64,000 bases of DNA from Occallatibacter gabretensis (GCF_001449115.1 NZ_LAIJ01000009.1:1680114-1744113); one strand, 5' to 3'. Shown: positions 8,119-16,414, numbered from the stretch's first letter. Numbers and translations: made by a program. Notes: generated by a model not told the origin, from the sequence alone.

Positions 8119-9071
8119 GTCAGGGCATGATCCCCGTTTACCGCTCCCTCGCGGAAATCCCCGCAACCCTCGGCCCCACCGTCGCCGCCATCGGCAACTT
8201 TGATGGCGTGCACCTCGGCCATCGTCAGCTTCTCGGCGCTGCAGTTGCGGAAGCCCGCCAGAACGGCTTCCGCGCAATTGCCGTCACTTTTGAGCCGCAC
8301 CCCGAGCACTTTCTCCGCCCCGACAAGGCTCCGAAACGCATCACGCCAAAGGATGAGCGTCTGCTCCTGCTCGCCGAAACCGGGATTGACTCGATCGTCG
8401 TGCTGCCATTTGACGCCGCATTCGCCCGCCTCACCGCCCGCGAATTCGTTGAACAGGTCCTCGTCCGCGCCCTGCAGATTCGCAGGCTGCATGAGGGCGG
8501 CAGCTTCCGCTTTGGTCACCGCGCTCAGGCCGGAGTAAAAGAGCTTGCGGAATTTGGCAAAGAATTCAGCTTCGGCCTCACCATCCACGAGCCGGTTCAC
8601 GTCCACGGCCTCGAAGTCTCAAGCTCCGCCATCCGCGCCGCCGTCACCGCAGGCGATATGAAGTGCGCACGCTGGATGCTGAACCGCCCGTTCGTCATTC
8701 GCTCCACGCAGGCACATGGCAGAGGAGTTGGCTCGCGCCTTCTCGTTCCCACCGTCAATCTCGCCGCCTACGATGGCCTGCTGCCCGCCTTCGGCGTCTA
8801 CGTCACGCGCCTCACCATTGGCGAGCGCTGCTTTGAATCCGTCAGCAACGTCGGCAACCGTCCCACCTTTGAAGGCGCAGGCTTCAGCATAGAAACCCAC
8901 ATTCTCAATTTTGAGCCAGTCGACCTGACCGACGAAACTCCACTGGAGTTGGAATTTCTTTTCTACCTACGCGAAGAAATCCGCTTCCCCTCGGTCGATG
9001 CCCTCAAGGCGCAAATCGGTAAAGATGTAGCCCGCGCCAAACGCTACTTCCGCCTCGCCCATCTCCCATAG
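8115..9071 (+). CDS. ribF: Bifunctional riboflavin kinase / FAD synthetase
   Basis: A 318-residue RibF of typical length, converting riboflavin to FMN and FMN to FAD. The N-terminal adenylyltransferase domain shows 'IGNFDGVHLGHRQLL' (nucleotidyl-transferase HxGH motif) and 'VTFEPHPEHFLRP'. The C-terminal kinase domain shows 'AHGRGVGSRLLVPTVNLA' (ATP/riboflavin binding, PTxN) and 'SVSNVGNRPTFEG', 'IETHILNF'. ATGA overlap with the upstream hydrolase indicates translational coupling. The enzyme supplies flavin cofactors used elsewhere in the window (MetF, SthA). A dispersed repeat copy begins 7 bp after the stop. Confidence 0.95.
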   Translation: MSQGMIPVYRSLAEIPATLGPTVAAIGNFDGVHLGHRQLLGAAVAEARQNGFRAIAVTFEPHPEHFLRPDKAPKRITPKDERLLLLAETGIDSIVVLPFDAAFARLTAREFVEQVLVRALQIRRLHEGGSFRFGHRAQAGVKELAEFGKEFSFGLTIHEPVHVHGLEVSSSAIRAAVTAGDMKCARWMLNRPFVIRSTQAHGRGVGSRLLVPTVNLAAYDGLLPAFGVYVTRLTIGERCFESVSNVGNRPTFEGAGFSIETHILNFEPVDLTDETPLELEFLFYLREEIRFPSVDALKAQIGKDVARAKRYFRLAHLP

Positions 9072-9078
9072 AAGTTCG

Positions 9079-9142
9079 TCATCCTGACCGTAGCCGTTTT
9101 TCAGGCGGAGGTAAGGACCTGCTTTTGTCTTTAGCTTTCCGT
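9079..9142. repeat. Dispersed hairpin repeat, family A, copy 1
   Basis: Starts GTCATCCTGACCGTAGCCG and continues through TTTTTCAGGCGGAGGTAAGGACCTGC-type sequence into TTTTGTCTTTAG. Two further copies lie at 16354-16414 and 60257-60321, aligned by the shared words CATCCTGAACGTAGCC, GGCGGAG and GACCTG-TTTTGCCTTT. CCTGA (9084-9088) can pair with TCAGG (9102-9106). It sits immediately downstream of ribF. Confidence 0.8.
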
Positions 9143-9249
9143 TGACAAACCGGCCCGCCGCGGAACAATCTGGAATCGTGGCGTAGGACGCATCGGCGCA
9201 GGTCGAAAGGGCAAGGCCCTCCTACAGAACATGAACACCATTTGCGCCG

Positions 9250-9894
9250 ATGTCGAATCTCGAAAACCTCAAAAAGCAAGCCAAGCAATATCTGCGATGG
9301 CATCGTGACCGGTATTATCCAGTCGCAGCCATGATCCGGGAACACCTGCCCCGGTTTCGCCAGCTTTCCGATCCGGAAATTCTGGCGGCGGCATTCCGGC
9401 TGGCTGACGCGCAGGAGCTAGTTGCGCGTAAAGAGGGATTTGAAGGATGGCAGGCGCTGAAAACAGGAGCCTCAATCGCCATGTCCCAGACGCATACGCA
9501 CTCTCAGCCCATCCTCACCTCGGTCGCCGCGCACCTCTACGTTCGCGACCTCAAAGCATCCACCGATTTCTTCACCACCAAGCTCGGCTTCACCATCGAT
9601 TTTGTCTACGGCGATCCGCCTTTCTATGGCCAGGTAAGCCCTGACAACGCCCATCTCGCGCTGCGTCACATGGACGAGACTTTCTTTCGCGAAGATGTAC
9701 GCGAGAGGGAACAGCTGCTCTCCGCCTCCATCACACTGGCAAGCGCAGAGGAGATCAAAACTCTCTTCTTGACCTATCAGGCAGCGGAGGTAACTTTTGC
9801 GCAGTCCCTGAGAAACGAACCCTGGCAGGCCAAAACCTTTATCGTGAAAGATCCCGACGGCAACCTGATCCTCTTCGCCGGACCAGCTAATTAG
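9250..9894 (+). CDS. VOC (glyoxalase/bleomycin-resistance) protein with N-terminal helical domain
   Basis: A 214-residue two-part protein. Residues 1-70 are helical ('NLKKQAKQYLRWHRDRYYPV', 'LADAQELVARKEGFEGWQAL'), a module also found in front of ankyrin or VOC domains in other bacteria. Residues 90-212 are a VOC domain ('TSVAAHLYVRDLKASTDFFT', 'KLGFTIDFVYGDPPFYGQV', 'HLALRHMDE', 'VKDPDGNLILFAG'). Metal-ligand candidates are the His of 'AHLYV', the His of 'LRHMD' and a Glu near the end, but the usual C-terminal Glu is not clear, so it may bind rather than convert a substrate. Substrate unknown. Monocistronic. Confidence 0.8.
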   Translation: MSNLENLKKQAKQYLRWHRDRYYPVAAMIREHLPRFRQLSDPEILAAAFRLADAQELVARKEGFEGWQALKTGASIAMSQTHTHSQPILTSVAAHLYVRDLKASTDFFTTKLGFTIDFVYGDPPFYGQVSPDNAHLALRHMDETFFREDVREREQLLSASITLASAEEIKTLFLTYQAAEVTFAQSLRNEPWQAKTFIVKDPDGNLILFAGPAN

Positions 9895-9908
9895 CGCGCG
9901 TCCTTGAT

Positions 9909-12326
9909 CTAATTCAAAATCGAATCCAGCTTATTGGCCGTCGCCGGACTCACTACCGGCGGCGGCTTCTTCGTAGCAGGCTGCGCACTCGCCGGTTTCA
10001 CAGGCGTAACAGGTTTCACAACATTCGCGCCTGTATTCGCACCCTGACCGGCAGTACCTACAGCAGGTTGTGTCGTCGCAGCTTTCGCCACGTCCACCGT
10101 CGATCTTGGATCATCCGACAAGAATTTCTCGTCGTCTTTGCCCACAATCGCCTGCTTCATCACCGTCATCCAGATCGGCAGCGCAGCCTGTGCGCCGGTC
10201 TCCTTCTCGCCCAGCGACTCGCGGCTGTCAAAGCCCACCCACACGCCGCAGGTAATCGACGGCGTAAAGCCCAGGAACCACGCGTCGGTATAGGAGCTCG
10301 TCGTGCCTGTCTTGCCCGCCACCGGATGATTCAGCTTCGAAGCCGCTGCGCCCGTGCCATAGGCAGTCACCGCCTGCAGCATCTTCACCATCGTCCGCGC
10401 CGTCTTCGCGCTCACCACTTCCTGAATTGCCGCAGGCTGCTCCCAAAGCGTAATTCCATCCGCGTTCGAAACCTTGCGAACCACTCGCGGAGCCACCCGC
10501 ACGCCGTCATTCGGGAACACCGAGTACGACGCCACCTGCTCCTCAAGCGTGATCTCCGCCGCGCCCAGCGCAATCGGCAGATACGCCGGGATATTCGACG
10601 TCACGCCAAAGCGGTGCGTCATGTCGATGACCTTATGAATCCCCACCTGCGCCGCCAGCTTCACAGCCGGAATATTCCTTGAGTGCGCGAGTGCCGTCGT
10701 CAGCGTGATCGCGCCCATGTAGTCGTTCTCGTAGTTATGCGGAGTCCATCCGCCAAAACTCACCGGCGTATCCAAAACCAAATCATCCGGACGCGATCCA
10801 TTCTCAATCGCCGTGGTGTACACATACGGCTTAAAGCTCGAACCCGTCTGCCGTTCAGCCTGCGTAGCGCGGTTGAACTGCGAAAGCGCATAATCGCGTC
10901 CGCCCACCATCGCCAGCACGTCGCCATTCGCGTTATCAATCGCCATTAGCGCGCCCTGCGCACCCGTATCCTGCTCCAGCGTCCCGCGCAACTCCTGGGC
11001 TTCTTTGCCATCGGTCAGATGCACGTAGATGACATCGCCCGGCTTTACCAGCGCATCCGCATACCGCTGCCCCGTCCACTGCCAGTCCGCCGGCTCCAGC
11101 AGAATCTCCTTCGCGCCCATGCGCGCATGGATCTCCATCGGCAGCACCCGCGTCACCACCGCGTGCACATAGTCACCGGGATGCGCCTGCGTCACCCAGT
11201 CCGGATGCTTATAGTCCTCAATGGAAGTCCCTGTAGCCAGCACATTTGGCTGCTTGTTCTTCCAACCATGCCGCCGTTCGTAGGCCGCCAGCCCATCGTC
11301 CACAGCCTTGTTCGCTGTCTCCTGCAGGTCCAGGTCGAGCGTCGTATCCACTCGCAGCCCCGCCTCATGCACCTGCTCGGCGCCAAACTGCTTTTCAAGC
11401 TCCTGCCGCACTTCTTCCTGGAACCACGGCGCCACAGCACCCTCTGGTTGCGCGATATTCAGTCCCAGCGGGGATTGCCGCGCCGCCTCGGCCTGCTCGT
11501 GCGTAATCTTCCCGTCGCCTTCCATCTCGCTGAGCACCAGGTTCCGCCGCGTCAGCGCCTTCTCCGGATTCAGAATGGGCGAATACGCAGACGGCCCCTT
11601 CGGCAGCCCAGCCAGCAGCGCCGCCTCAGTCAGCGTCAAATCCTTCGCCTTCTTCGAGAAGTAGTACTCGCTCGCCGCCTCAAACCCATACTGCCCGCTG
11701 CCCAGATAGATCTGGTTCCCGTACAGAGTAAAAATCTGCTCCTTGGTAAACGAGCGCTCAATCTGGATCGCCAGGAACGCCTCCTGAAATTTGCGGCCAA
11801 AGGTGCGCTCTGACGAAAGAAACAGGTTCTTCGCCAGCTGCATCGTCAGCGTCGATCCACCCTGCGCCCTCCCATGGCTACGCAAGTCATGCCACAAGGC
11901 TCCCACAATGCGGAAGACGTTAATTCCGCCATGCGACTCGAAGTTTTTATCCTCAATCGAGATCACAGCCTGCCGCAGGACCGGCGGAAAATCCGGATAA
12001 TTCACCACCACGCGACGCTCCAGCGCGAACGAGCCAACCCCGCGCCCCTTGCGGTCATAAAGCTGCGTCGTAGTAGAAGGCCGGTAGCGCTCCAGATCGT
12101 GAATCTGCGGCAGGTCCGACGAGTACACCAGCGTCAACCCTGCCAGTGTCCCGGCCACCGCCGACAACACCAGCAGCAGAATCAACGCCGGCCTTCCGGC
12201 CAGCTTGTGCCTGTTGTTTCGGAACGGCTTTTCGGATGGATCAGGCGGCAGCAGATGGCTACGCCCTAAAGTGTGGTCGCGAGGAGGTTCTGAAATCGGA
12301 TTGGGGGATACAGCCAAGCGGGTCAA
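9909..12326 (-). CDS. mrcB: Class A penicillin-binding protein (PBP1-type)
   Basis: An 805-residue bifunctional peptidoglycan synthase. A ~45-residue cytoplasmic tail precedes one membrane helix (about 46-70). The GT51 transglycosylase domain shows 'SIEDKNFESHGG' (catalytic Glu), 'GGSTLTMQLAKNLF' and 'RKFQEAFLAIQIE'. The transpeptidase domain shows SSFK in 'QTGSSFKPYVYTTA' (SxxK Ser), SRN in 'AHSRNIPAVKLA' and KTGT in 'AGKTGTTSSYTDAWF'. The tail (about 735-805) is Pro/Thr/Ala/Lys-rich and probably disordered in the periplasm. The mrcB/pbpB symbol is by homology class; mrcA-type naming is equally possible. No neighbouring cell-wall genes apart from the S41 homologue upstream. Confidence 0.92.
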   Translation of the reverse strand: MTRLAVSPNPISEPPRDHTLGRSHLLPPDPSEKPFRNNRHKLAGRPALILLLVLSAVAGTLAGLTLVYSSDLPQIHDLERYRPSTTTQLYDRKGRGVGSFALERRVVVNYPDFPPVLRQAVISIEDKNFESHGGINVFRIVGALWHDLRSHGRAQGGSTLTMQLAKNLFLSSERTFGRKFQEAFLAIQIERSFTKEQIFTLYGNQIYLGSGQYGFEAASEYYFSKKAKDLTLTEAALLAGLPKGPSAYSPILNPEKALTRRNLVLSEMEGDGKITHEQAEAARQSPLGLNIAQPEGAVAPWFQEEVRQELEKQFGAEQVHEAGLRVDTTLDLDLQETANKAVDDGLAAYERRHGWKNKQPNVLATGTSIEDYKHPDWVTQAHPGDYVHAVVTRVLPMEIHARMGAKEILLEPADWQWTGQRYADALVKPGDVIYVHLTDGKEAQELRGTLEQDTGAQGALMAIDNANGDVLAMVGGRDYALSQFNRATQAERQTGSSFKPYVYTTAIENGSRPDDLVLDTPVSFGGWTPHNYENDYMGAITLTTALAHSRNIPAVKLAAQVGIHKVIDMTHRFGVTSNIPAYLPIALGAAEITLEEQVASYSVFPNDGVRVAPRVVRKVSNADGITLWEQPAAIQEVVSAKTARTMVKMLQAVTAYGTGAAASKLNHPVAGKTGTTSSYTDAWFLGFTPSITCGVWVGFDSRESLGEKETGAQAALPIWMTVMKQAIVGKDDEKFLSDDPRSTVDVAKAATTQPAVGTAGQGANTGANVVKPVTPVKPASAQPATKKPPPVVSPATANKLDSILN

Positions 12327-12465
12327 GCCTCATATAAGTCGAGCAAAAACGCAGTCAATAAAAGACAAAATCTTCTAACACTCAGAGCCTAGCACGGCAT
12401 CAGATGCGCTGGCCGACCGAACCGCCACCCCCGAACCAGCGTGTACAAGAATGGGATAAAGACAG

Positions 12466-12606
12466 AGATCAGGAATCAGGGTTCAGAGATCAGTTCTTCA
12501 GCTTCAGCGGATAATCAGCTTTTGCTTCCTGACGCGCAAACAAAAACTCCGTCCGCGAATAGCCGAACGGAGCTTTTTCTGATCTCTGAACCCTGATCTC
12601 TGATCC
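12466..12606. repeat. Inverted pair of GATCAGAGATCAG-type repeats (family B)
   Basis: Left arm 12466-12493 and right arm 12579-12606 are reverse complements at 25 of 28 positions; they share CTGATCTCTGAACCCTGAT. They flank the hairpin terminator at 12542-12579. Related words (GGGATCAGAGATCAG) occur at 35584-35613, 43212-43235 and 38397-38404. Confidence 0.8.
12542..12579 (-). terminator. Intrinsic terminator downstream of the S41 homologue
   Basis: AAAAACTCCGT ... ACGGAGCTTTTT: a G+C-rich stem CTCCGT/ACGGAG (12547-12552 with 12567-12572), extendable past one mismatch by CG/CG, with A5 on one side and T5 on the other. It can act on either strand; on the minus strand it lies 34 bp past the stop of the gene at 12613. 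Confidence 0.8.
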
Positions 12607-12612
12607 CTGCTT

Positions 12613-13809
12613 TTATCCCTTCGCCTTCAACAGCTCCAACCCCTTATCCAGCATCGGGTCGCCTTTACTCGGGGTGTCCTCATCTCCATCGTCCTCGGCA
12701 GGAGCAACCCGGACATTCGGCATCACCGCCTCGTCCTGAATCTTCTTGCCCGCCGGACCTTCGTACTTGGCAATTGTCAGCAGCAGCGCCGCACCGTCCG
12801 GCAGCTCAATCGTCTTCTGCATGGAGCCCTCGCCAAAGGTCCGCTCGCCCACCACATCGCCGCGCTTGGAATCCTCAATCGCCGATGCCACCAGCTCCGC
12901 CGCACCATACGTGCCGCGATTCACCAGCACCACCACCGGAGCCTGCGTCAGGCTTTTTGCCGGGTCCGCCGCAAAGGTCTGCTTGGGAAACTTCTGACCC
13001 TCCAGCTGCGCCAGCGTGCCGCTCTGAATAAAGAAATTCGCCAGCCGAACCCCGTCCTCTTCCTCACCGCCTGAAACATCCCGCAGGTCCAACAGAATCT
13101 TCTTCGCCTTCGATCCCTTGATCTTCGCGCCCAGCTCATCCACGCGCGCCTTGGAAATCACGCCCGGCTTCAGGTACAGAATTGTCGAGTTCTCATACTG
13201 CGTCTCGCTCAGCGACGGAACCTGCGTCAACGCCCGCGTCACGGTCACCTTCTCCGGATCAGCCTTCCGCGGTTTCACCACCGTCAGAGTCACACTCGTT
13301 CCAGGCTTGCCTTCCAGCATCATCCGCGTCACGGCCAGAGACGCCTCAAAGGTCGAGGTATCGCCGATCGACTCAATCACGTCGCCGCCGGCCAGGTGCT
13401 CGTGGTCCGCCGGCGAACCCGGCGTCACATCCACAATCGCCAGGTAGCCGCCACGCTTGGAGACCGTAATCCCGATCTGCCCCACGCCCGTCGTCGGACG
13501 ATCCTTGTAGATCTTGTATTCGGCCGCCGTCAGGTAGCTCGAGTCCGCATCGAGGCTCTCCAGCAGCCCGTGCAGCGCGCCCGTCGTCACATCCGTAATA
13601 TTCGGCTCCGTCACATAGTCAGACTGGATGCGCTTCAACACCTGCGCATACACGCTCATCTGCCGGTAAGCGCCATCCTGGTCGCCGCCCGCATGAACGC
13701 CAAGGAAGCCGAACTGCCCAAAGAGGAAGCCCAGGCCGAGAGCGGCAAAAACCGCCGTGCCGAGCACAAAAACAAGCCGCTGAAAGAATCGAGACACGCA
13801 CACCACCAT
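12613..13809 (-). CDS. S41 (CtpA-like) peptidase homologue, catalytic dyad replaced
   Basis: A 398-residue protein with an N-terminal signal/anchor helix (residues 9-35), a helical segment (45-90), a PDZ domain (about 100-190: 'GVGQIGITVSKRGGYLAIVD', 'AGGDVIESIGD') and an S41 core (about 195-375). In CtpA/CtpB/Prc the core has N-x-G-S-A-S-A-S-E with catalytic Ser and, 25 residues on, the Lys of FGKG. Here these read NRGTYGAAEL and FGEG, placing Gly302 at the Ser position and Glu327 at the Lys position with exact spacing. The codons were checked at 12904-12906 (Gly) and 12829-12831 (Glu). The protein is therefore probably an inactive pseudo-protease or peptide-binding scaffold. The frame is intact, so this is not simple decay. 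Confidence 0.85.
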   Translation of the reverse strand: MVVCVSRFFQRLVFVLGTAVFAALGLGFLFGQFGFLGVHAGGDQDGAYRQMSVYAQVLKRIQSDYVTEPNITDVTTGALHGLLESLDADSSYLTAAEYKIYKDRPTTGVGQIGITVSKRGGYLAIVDVTPGSPADHEHLAGGDVIESIGDTSTFEASLAVTRMMLEGKPGTSVTLTVVKPRKADPEKVTVTRALTQVPSLSETQYENSTILYLKPGVISKARVDELGAKIKGSKAKKILLDLRDVSGGEEEDGVRLANFFIQSGTLAQLEGQKFPKQTFAADPAKSLTQAPVVVLVNRGTYGAAELVASAIEDSKRGDVVGERTFGEGSMQKTIELPDGAALLLTIAKYEGPAGKKIQDEAVMPNVRVAPAEDDGDEDTPSKGDPMLDKGLELLKAKG

Positions 13810-13863
13810 CGCAGGTGTGCCGAAAGCACACCGCCGTTGCTATATAGACGCAATCATAGTCGA

Positions 13864-13897
13864 AACGGGCGGTTTTTTGCTCAACCAGCCGCCCGTT
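13864..13897. other. Inverted repeat across the MFS stop codon
   Basis: AACGGGCGG (13864-13872) and CCGCCCGTT (13889-13897) are perfect 9-bp arms around a 16-base loop that contains the stop codon of the transporter gene. There is a T6 run in the loop on the + strand but no T-tract after the stem on the minus strand, so it is not a canonical terminator. Confidence 0.5.
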
Positions 13898-15158
13898 CAA
13901 CAGCCCCAGGCCGCCGCTTTGCCTCAATATCCGGCAAAAATCCCGTAAGCAGCCCAATCGCAGGAAGATACGCGCACAGATGATAGACGTTGATAATGCC
14001 GGTCGTATCGGCAAGCTTGCCCAGCACCGCCGCGCCAATGCCTCCCATGCCGAAGGCAACTCCGAAGAACAGCCCCGAGATCATGCCCACGCGCCCCGGC
14101 AGAAGCTCCTGCGCGTAGACCAGGATCGCCGAGAAGGCCGACGCAATCACAAAGCCAATAATGACTGACAGCACGCCCGTCCAGAAGAGCGAAGCATACG
14201 GCAGAATCAGCGTAAAAGGCAGCACGCCAAGAATCGAGATCCAGATCACCAGCTTGCGGCCCCAGCGGTCGCCCGCCGATCCACCAATCAGCGTGCCCAC
14301 AGCCGCAGAGCCCAGAAAAGCAAACAGCATAAGCTGTGAGGTCTGCACCGAAACACCGAACCGCTGGATCAGGTAGAAGGTGTAGTAGCTCGACAGACTG
14401 GCCAGATAGAAATATTTCGAAAAGACCAGCGCAATCAGGATCGCAAGTGCCAGTACCACGCGTCCCCTGGAAAGCGAAACCGTGGCATGCTTCTCCACCT
14501 GCTTCTTTGCCACGCCGTCGCGGTTCCGCTCCCGGTACCAGCGCCCCACGCGGTAGAGCACCGCAATCCCCGCCAGAGCCGGAATCGCAAACCACGCCAT
14601 GCCCCTCTGCCCCTGCGGCAGAACAATAAATGCCGCAAGCAGCGGACCAATAGCAGAGCCTGTGTTTCCGCCCACCTGAAAAAATGACTGCGCAAAGCCA
14701 TGCTTGCCGCCAGAAGCCATCCGCGCAATGCGAGAGCTTTCCGGATGAAAGATCGCCGAGCCCATTCCCACCAGGCAGGCGGCAACAATCAGCCAGCCGA
14801 AGGTCGGCGCCGTAGCCAGCAGAAGCAGCCCCGCCAGCGTAAACGTCATGCCCACAGGCAGCGCAAACGGCATGGGACGCTTATCCGTGTACTGGCCCAC
14901 CAGCGGCTGCAGCAGCGAAGCCACCACCTGGTAGGTAAAGGTCAGCATTCCCAGGTGTACAAAATCCAGGTGAAACTGGCTCTTGAGAATCGGATAGATC
15001 GATGGCAGCAGCGACTGCACCATGTCATTGAGCAGATGGCAGAAGCTGATCGCGGCCAGCACACGGAACAGCGCCCTCGAAGGCTGGGTGGGAGCCTCAT
15101 GCAAGGTCTCCTTCAGTTCAACGTCGGGAAGAGCAGCGGTAGAGAGAGATGTATTCAT
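13881..15158 (-). CDS. MFS transporter, fosmidomycin-resistance (Fsr) type
   Basis: A 425-residue 12-helix major facilitator with a polar ~30-residue N-terminus. Fsr-like features are 'AAISFCHLLNDMVQSLLPSI' in helix 1, 'QPLVGQYTDKRP' in the loop between helices 2 and 3 (MFS motif A variant), 'GMGSAIFHPESSRIARMASG' and 'AQSFFQVGGNTGSAIGPLL' (motif C-like). Members of this branch confer fosmidomycin resistance or export other small organics; the substrate here is not determined. The gene lies downstream of the tRNA-Met on the same strand, with no clear Shine-Dalgarno before ATG 15158. Confidence 0.88.
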   Translation of the reverse strand: MNTSLSTAALPDVELKETLHEAPTQPSRALFRVLAAISFCHLLNDMVQSLLPSIYPILKSQFHLDFVHLGMLTFTYQVVASLLQPLVGQYTDKRPMPFALPVGMTFTLAGLLLLATAPTFGWLIVAACLVGMGSAIFHPESSRIARMASGGKHGFAQSFFQVGGNTGSAIGPLLAAFIVLPQGQRGMAWFAIPALAGIAVLYRVGRWYRERNRDGVAKKQVEKHATVSLSRGRVVLALAILIALVFSKYFYLASLSSYYTFYLIQRFGVSVQTSQLMLFAFLGSAAVGTLIGGSAGDRWGRKLVIWISILGVLPFTLILPYASLFWTGVLSVIIGFVIASAFSAILVYAQELLPGRVGMISGLFFGVAFGMGGIGAAVLGKLADTTGIINVYHLCAYLPAIGLLTGFLPDIEAKRRPGAVERAAG

Positions 15159-15263
15159 GGAATCAGTAACTTATCGATGCGGTCAATCATGCCCTGTTGA
15201 GGACGGGATCGCACTCAAGCCGTTTGGCGGCCTTCAGGCCGCAGTTCGCCGTGCGCGAAGCAC

Positions 15264-15340
15264 TGGTGGCGGAGGGCAGGATCGAACTGCCGACCTTGGG
15301 GTTATGAATCCCACGCTCTAACCATCTGAGCTACTCCGCC
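15264..15340 (-). tRNA. tRNA-Met (CAT anticodon)
   Basis: On the minus strand the sequence folds as a cloverleaf: acceptor GGCGGAG/CTCCGCC, D-arm AGCTC-GAGC, anticodon loop TTCATAA (anticodon CAT), T-arm with GTTCGATCC and an encoded CCA (15264-15266). Length is 77 with CCA. There is one weak A-C pair at the base of the anticodon loop. Elongator Met is most likely; Ile2 (lysidine-modified CAT) or initiator is possible, though the 5' G1-C72 pair argues against an initiator. Confidence 0.92.
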
Positions 15341-15536
15341 AAGGGAACGGGCCTCAGAGTGGAGGTCCAGATATAGATTTTACGGGCGCACGGGTTCATG
15401 GTCAAACGGGCCTCGCGGTCAAACATCGCCAGCGTCTCATGCACTCCCGCGGAATGTTGTAATTCAGGACAACTCGCTCGCAAGGGCGGGCATCAGATTG
15501 GGTATAGCAAGCCCTCCCCATAGATTAAAAAACTTT

Positions 15537-15579
15537 CCTTCTCCGGTTCGAAAGATGAACCGGAGAAGGATTTGTTTTC
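15537..15579 (+). terminator. Strong hairpin with T-rich tail upstream of kdsB
   Basis: CCTTCTCCGGTTC (15537-15549) pairs perfectly with GAACCGGAGAAGG (15557-15569), giving a 13-bp stem with a 7-base loop. It is preceded by A6 and followed by ATTTGTTTTC, so it could terminate in either direction. It isolates kdsB from the divergent tRNA. The rest of 15341-15613 shows nothing I can name. Confidence 0.7.
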
Positions 15580-15613
15580 AGTGCCCAGTCTTCCCCATTA
15601 AACTCAGACAGTC

Positions 15614-16363
15614 ATGGCATCTCCCCTTCGCATTGCCGGGGTTATTCCCGCGCGCTTAGGCTCCACGCGCCTCGTCCGCAAGGTCCTGCGTCCCATTGCA
15701 GGCCGTCCCATGGTGGAGTGGGTCTGGCGCGCCGCCGCAGAAAGCGGTCTCATGGACCCGGTCATAGTTGCCACAGACTCCGAAGAGGTCGCAGCCGCCT
15801 GCCGCGAGCGCAATATTCGCTTCGAAATGACCTCGCCCGACTGCGCCAGCGGATCAGACCGGGTGAGGGAAGTCGCGTCTCGTATCGACGCCGATATTTA
15901 CGTCAACATCCAGGGCGATGAGCCGACCATGACACCGGATTTCTTCACCCCATTGATTAAGCTTTTTGACCGTCCCGAAGTCCAGGTCGGCACTTTAGCC
16001 GTACGATGCCCGGCGGAGGACATTATCAATCCGAATGCGGTAAAAGTCGTGACCGCCTCCAATGGTCGCGCCCTCTATTTTTCCCGCTCCACGATTCCCT
16101 TTGACCGCGACGCCTCCGGATTTGCCGGCTATCGCAAACACCTCGGCATCTACGCCTATCGGAAGTCAGCATTGGAGCAATTCGCCGCCCTCCCACCCGG
16201 TTGGCTAGAGACGGTCGAACGCCTCGAACAATTGCGGCTCCTCGAAAACGGCATCGACATCTACGTCGCCTCCGCGCCTGCCGACACCATCGGTGTCGAC
16301 ACCGAAGAAGACCTCGCCCGCGCCGAAGCCCTGCTGTTTACACGCAAAACGATGTCATCCTGA
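15614..16363 (+). CDS. kdsB: 3-deoxy-manno-octulosonate cytidylyltransferase
   Basis: A 249-residue KdsB of standard length. It activates Kdo as CMP-Kdo for the lipopolysaccharide inner core in the cytoplasm. Visible signatures are 'GVIPARLGSTRLVRKVLRPI' (nucleotide-binding loop), 'ATDSEEVAAAC', 'YVNIQGDEP' (metal-binding QGDEP) and 'KHLGIYAYRKSALEQF', with 'LEQLRLLENG' towards the C-terminus. With lptD at 49-52 kb it shows the organism makes an LPS-bearing outer membrane. The stop codon TGA lies inside a dispersed repeat (CATCCTGA), so the last residues (about MSS) are repeat-encoded. Confidence 0.95.
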   Translation: MASPLRIAGVIPARLGSTRLVRKVLRPIAGRPMVEWVWRAAAESGLMDPVIVATDSEEVAAACRERNIRFEMTSPDCASGSDRVREVASRIDADIYVNIQGDEPTMTPDFFTPLIKLFDRPEVQVGTLAVRCPAEDIINPNAVKVVTASNGRALYFSRSTIPFDRDASGFAGYRKHLGIYAYRKSALEQFAALPPGWLETVERLEQLRLLENGIDIYVASAPADTIGVDTEEDLARAEALLFTRKTMSS

Positions 16364-16414
16364 ACGTAGCCGTTCTTCGGCGGAGTGAAAGACCTGTTTT
16401 TGCCTTTCAGTCTC
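16354..16414. repeat. Dispersed hairpin repeat, family A, copy 2
   Basis: Starts GTCATCCTGAACGTAGCCG, then TTCTTCGGCGGAGTGAAAGACCTG and TTTTTGCCTTTCAG. It overlaps the last codons of kdsB and provides its TGA stop. The hairpin potential is weaker than in copy 3 (CTGAA with TTCGG). Confidence 0.8.

Noticed and set aside
12466..12606. CRISPR array from repeated GATCAG words
   Set aside because: Only two inverted arms, no regular spacers and no cas genes anywhere in the window.
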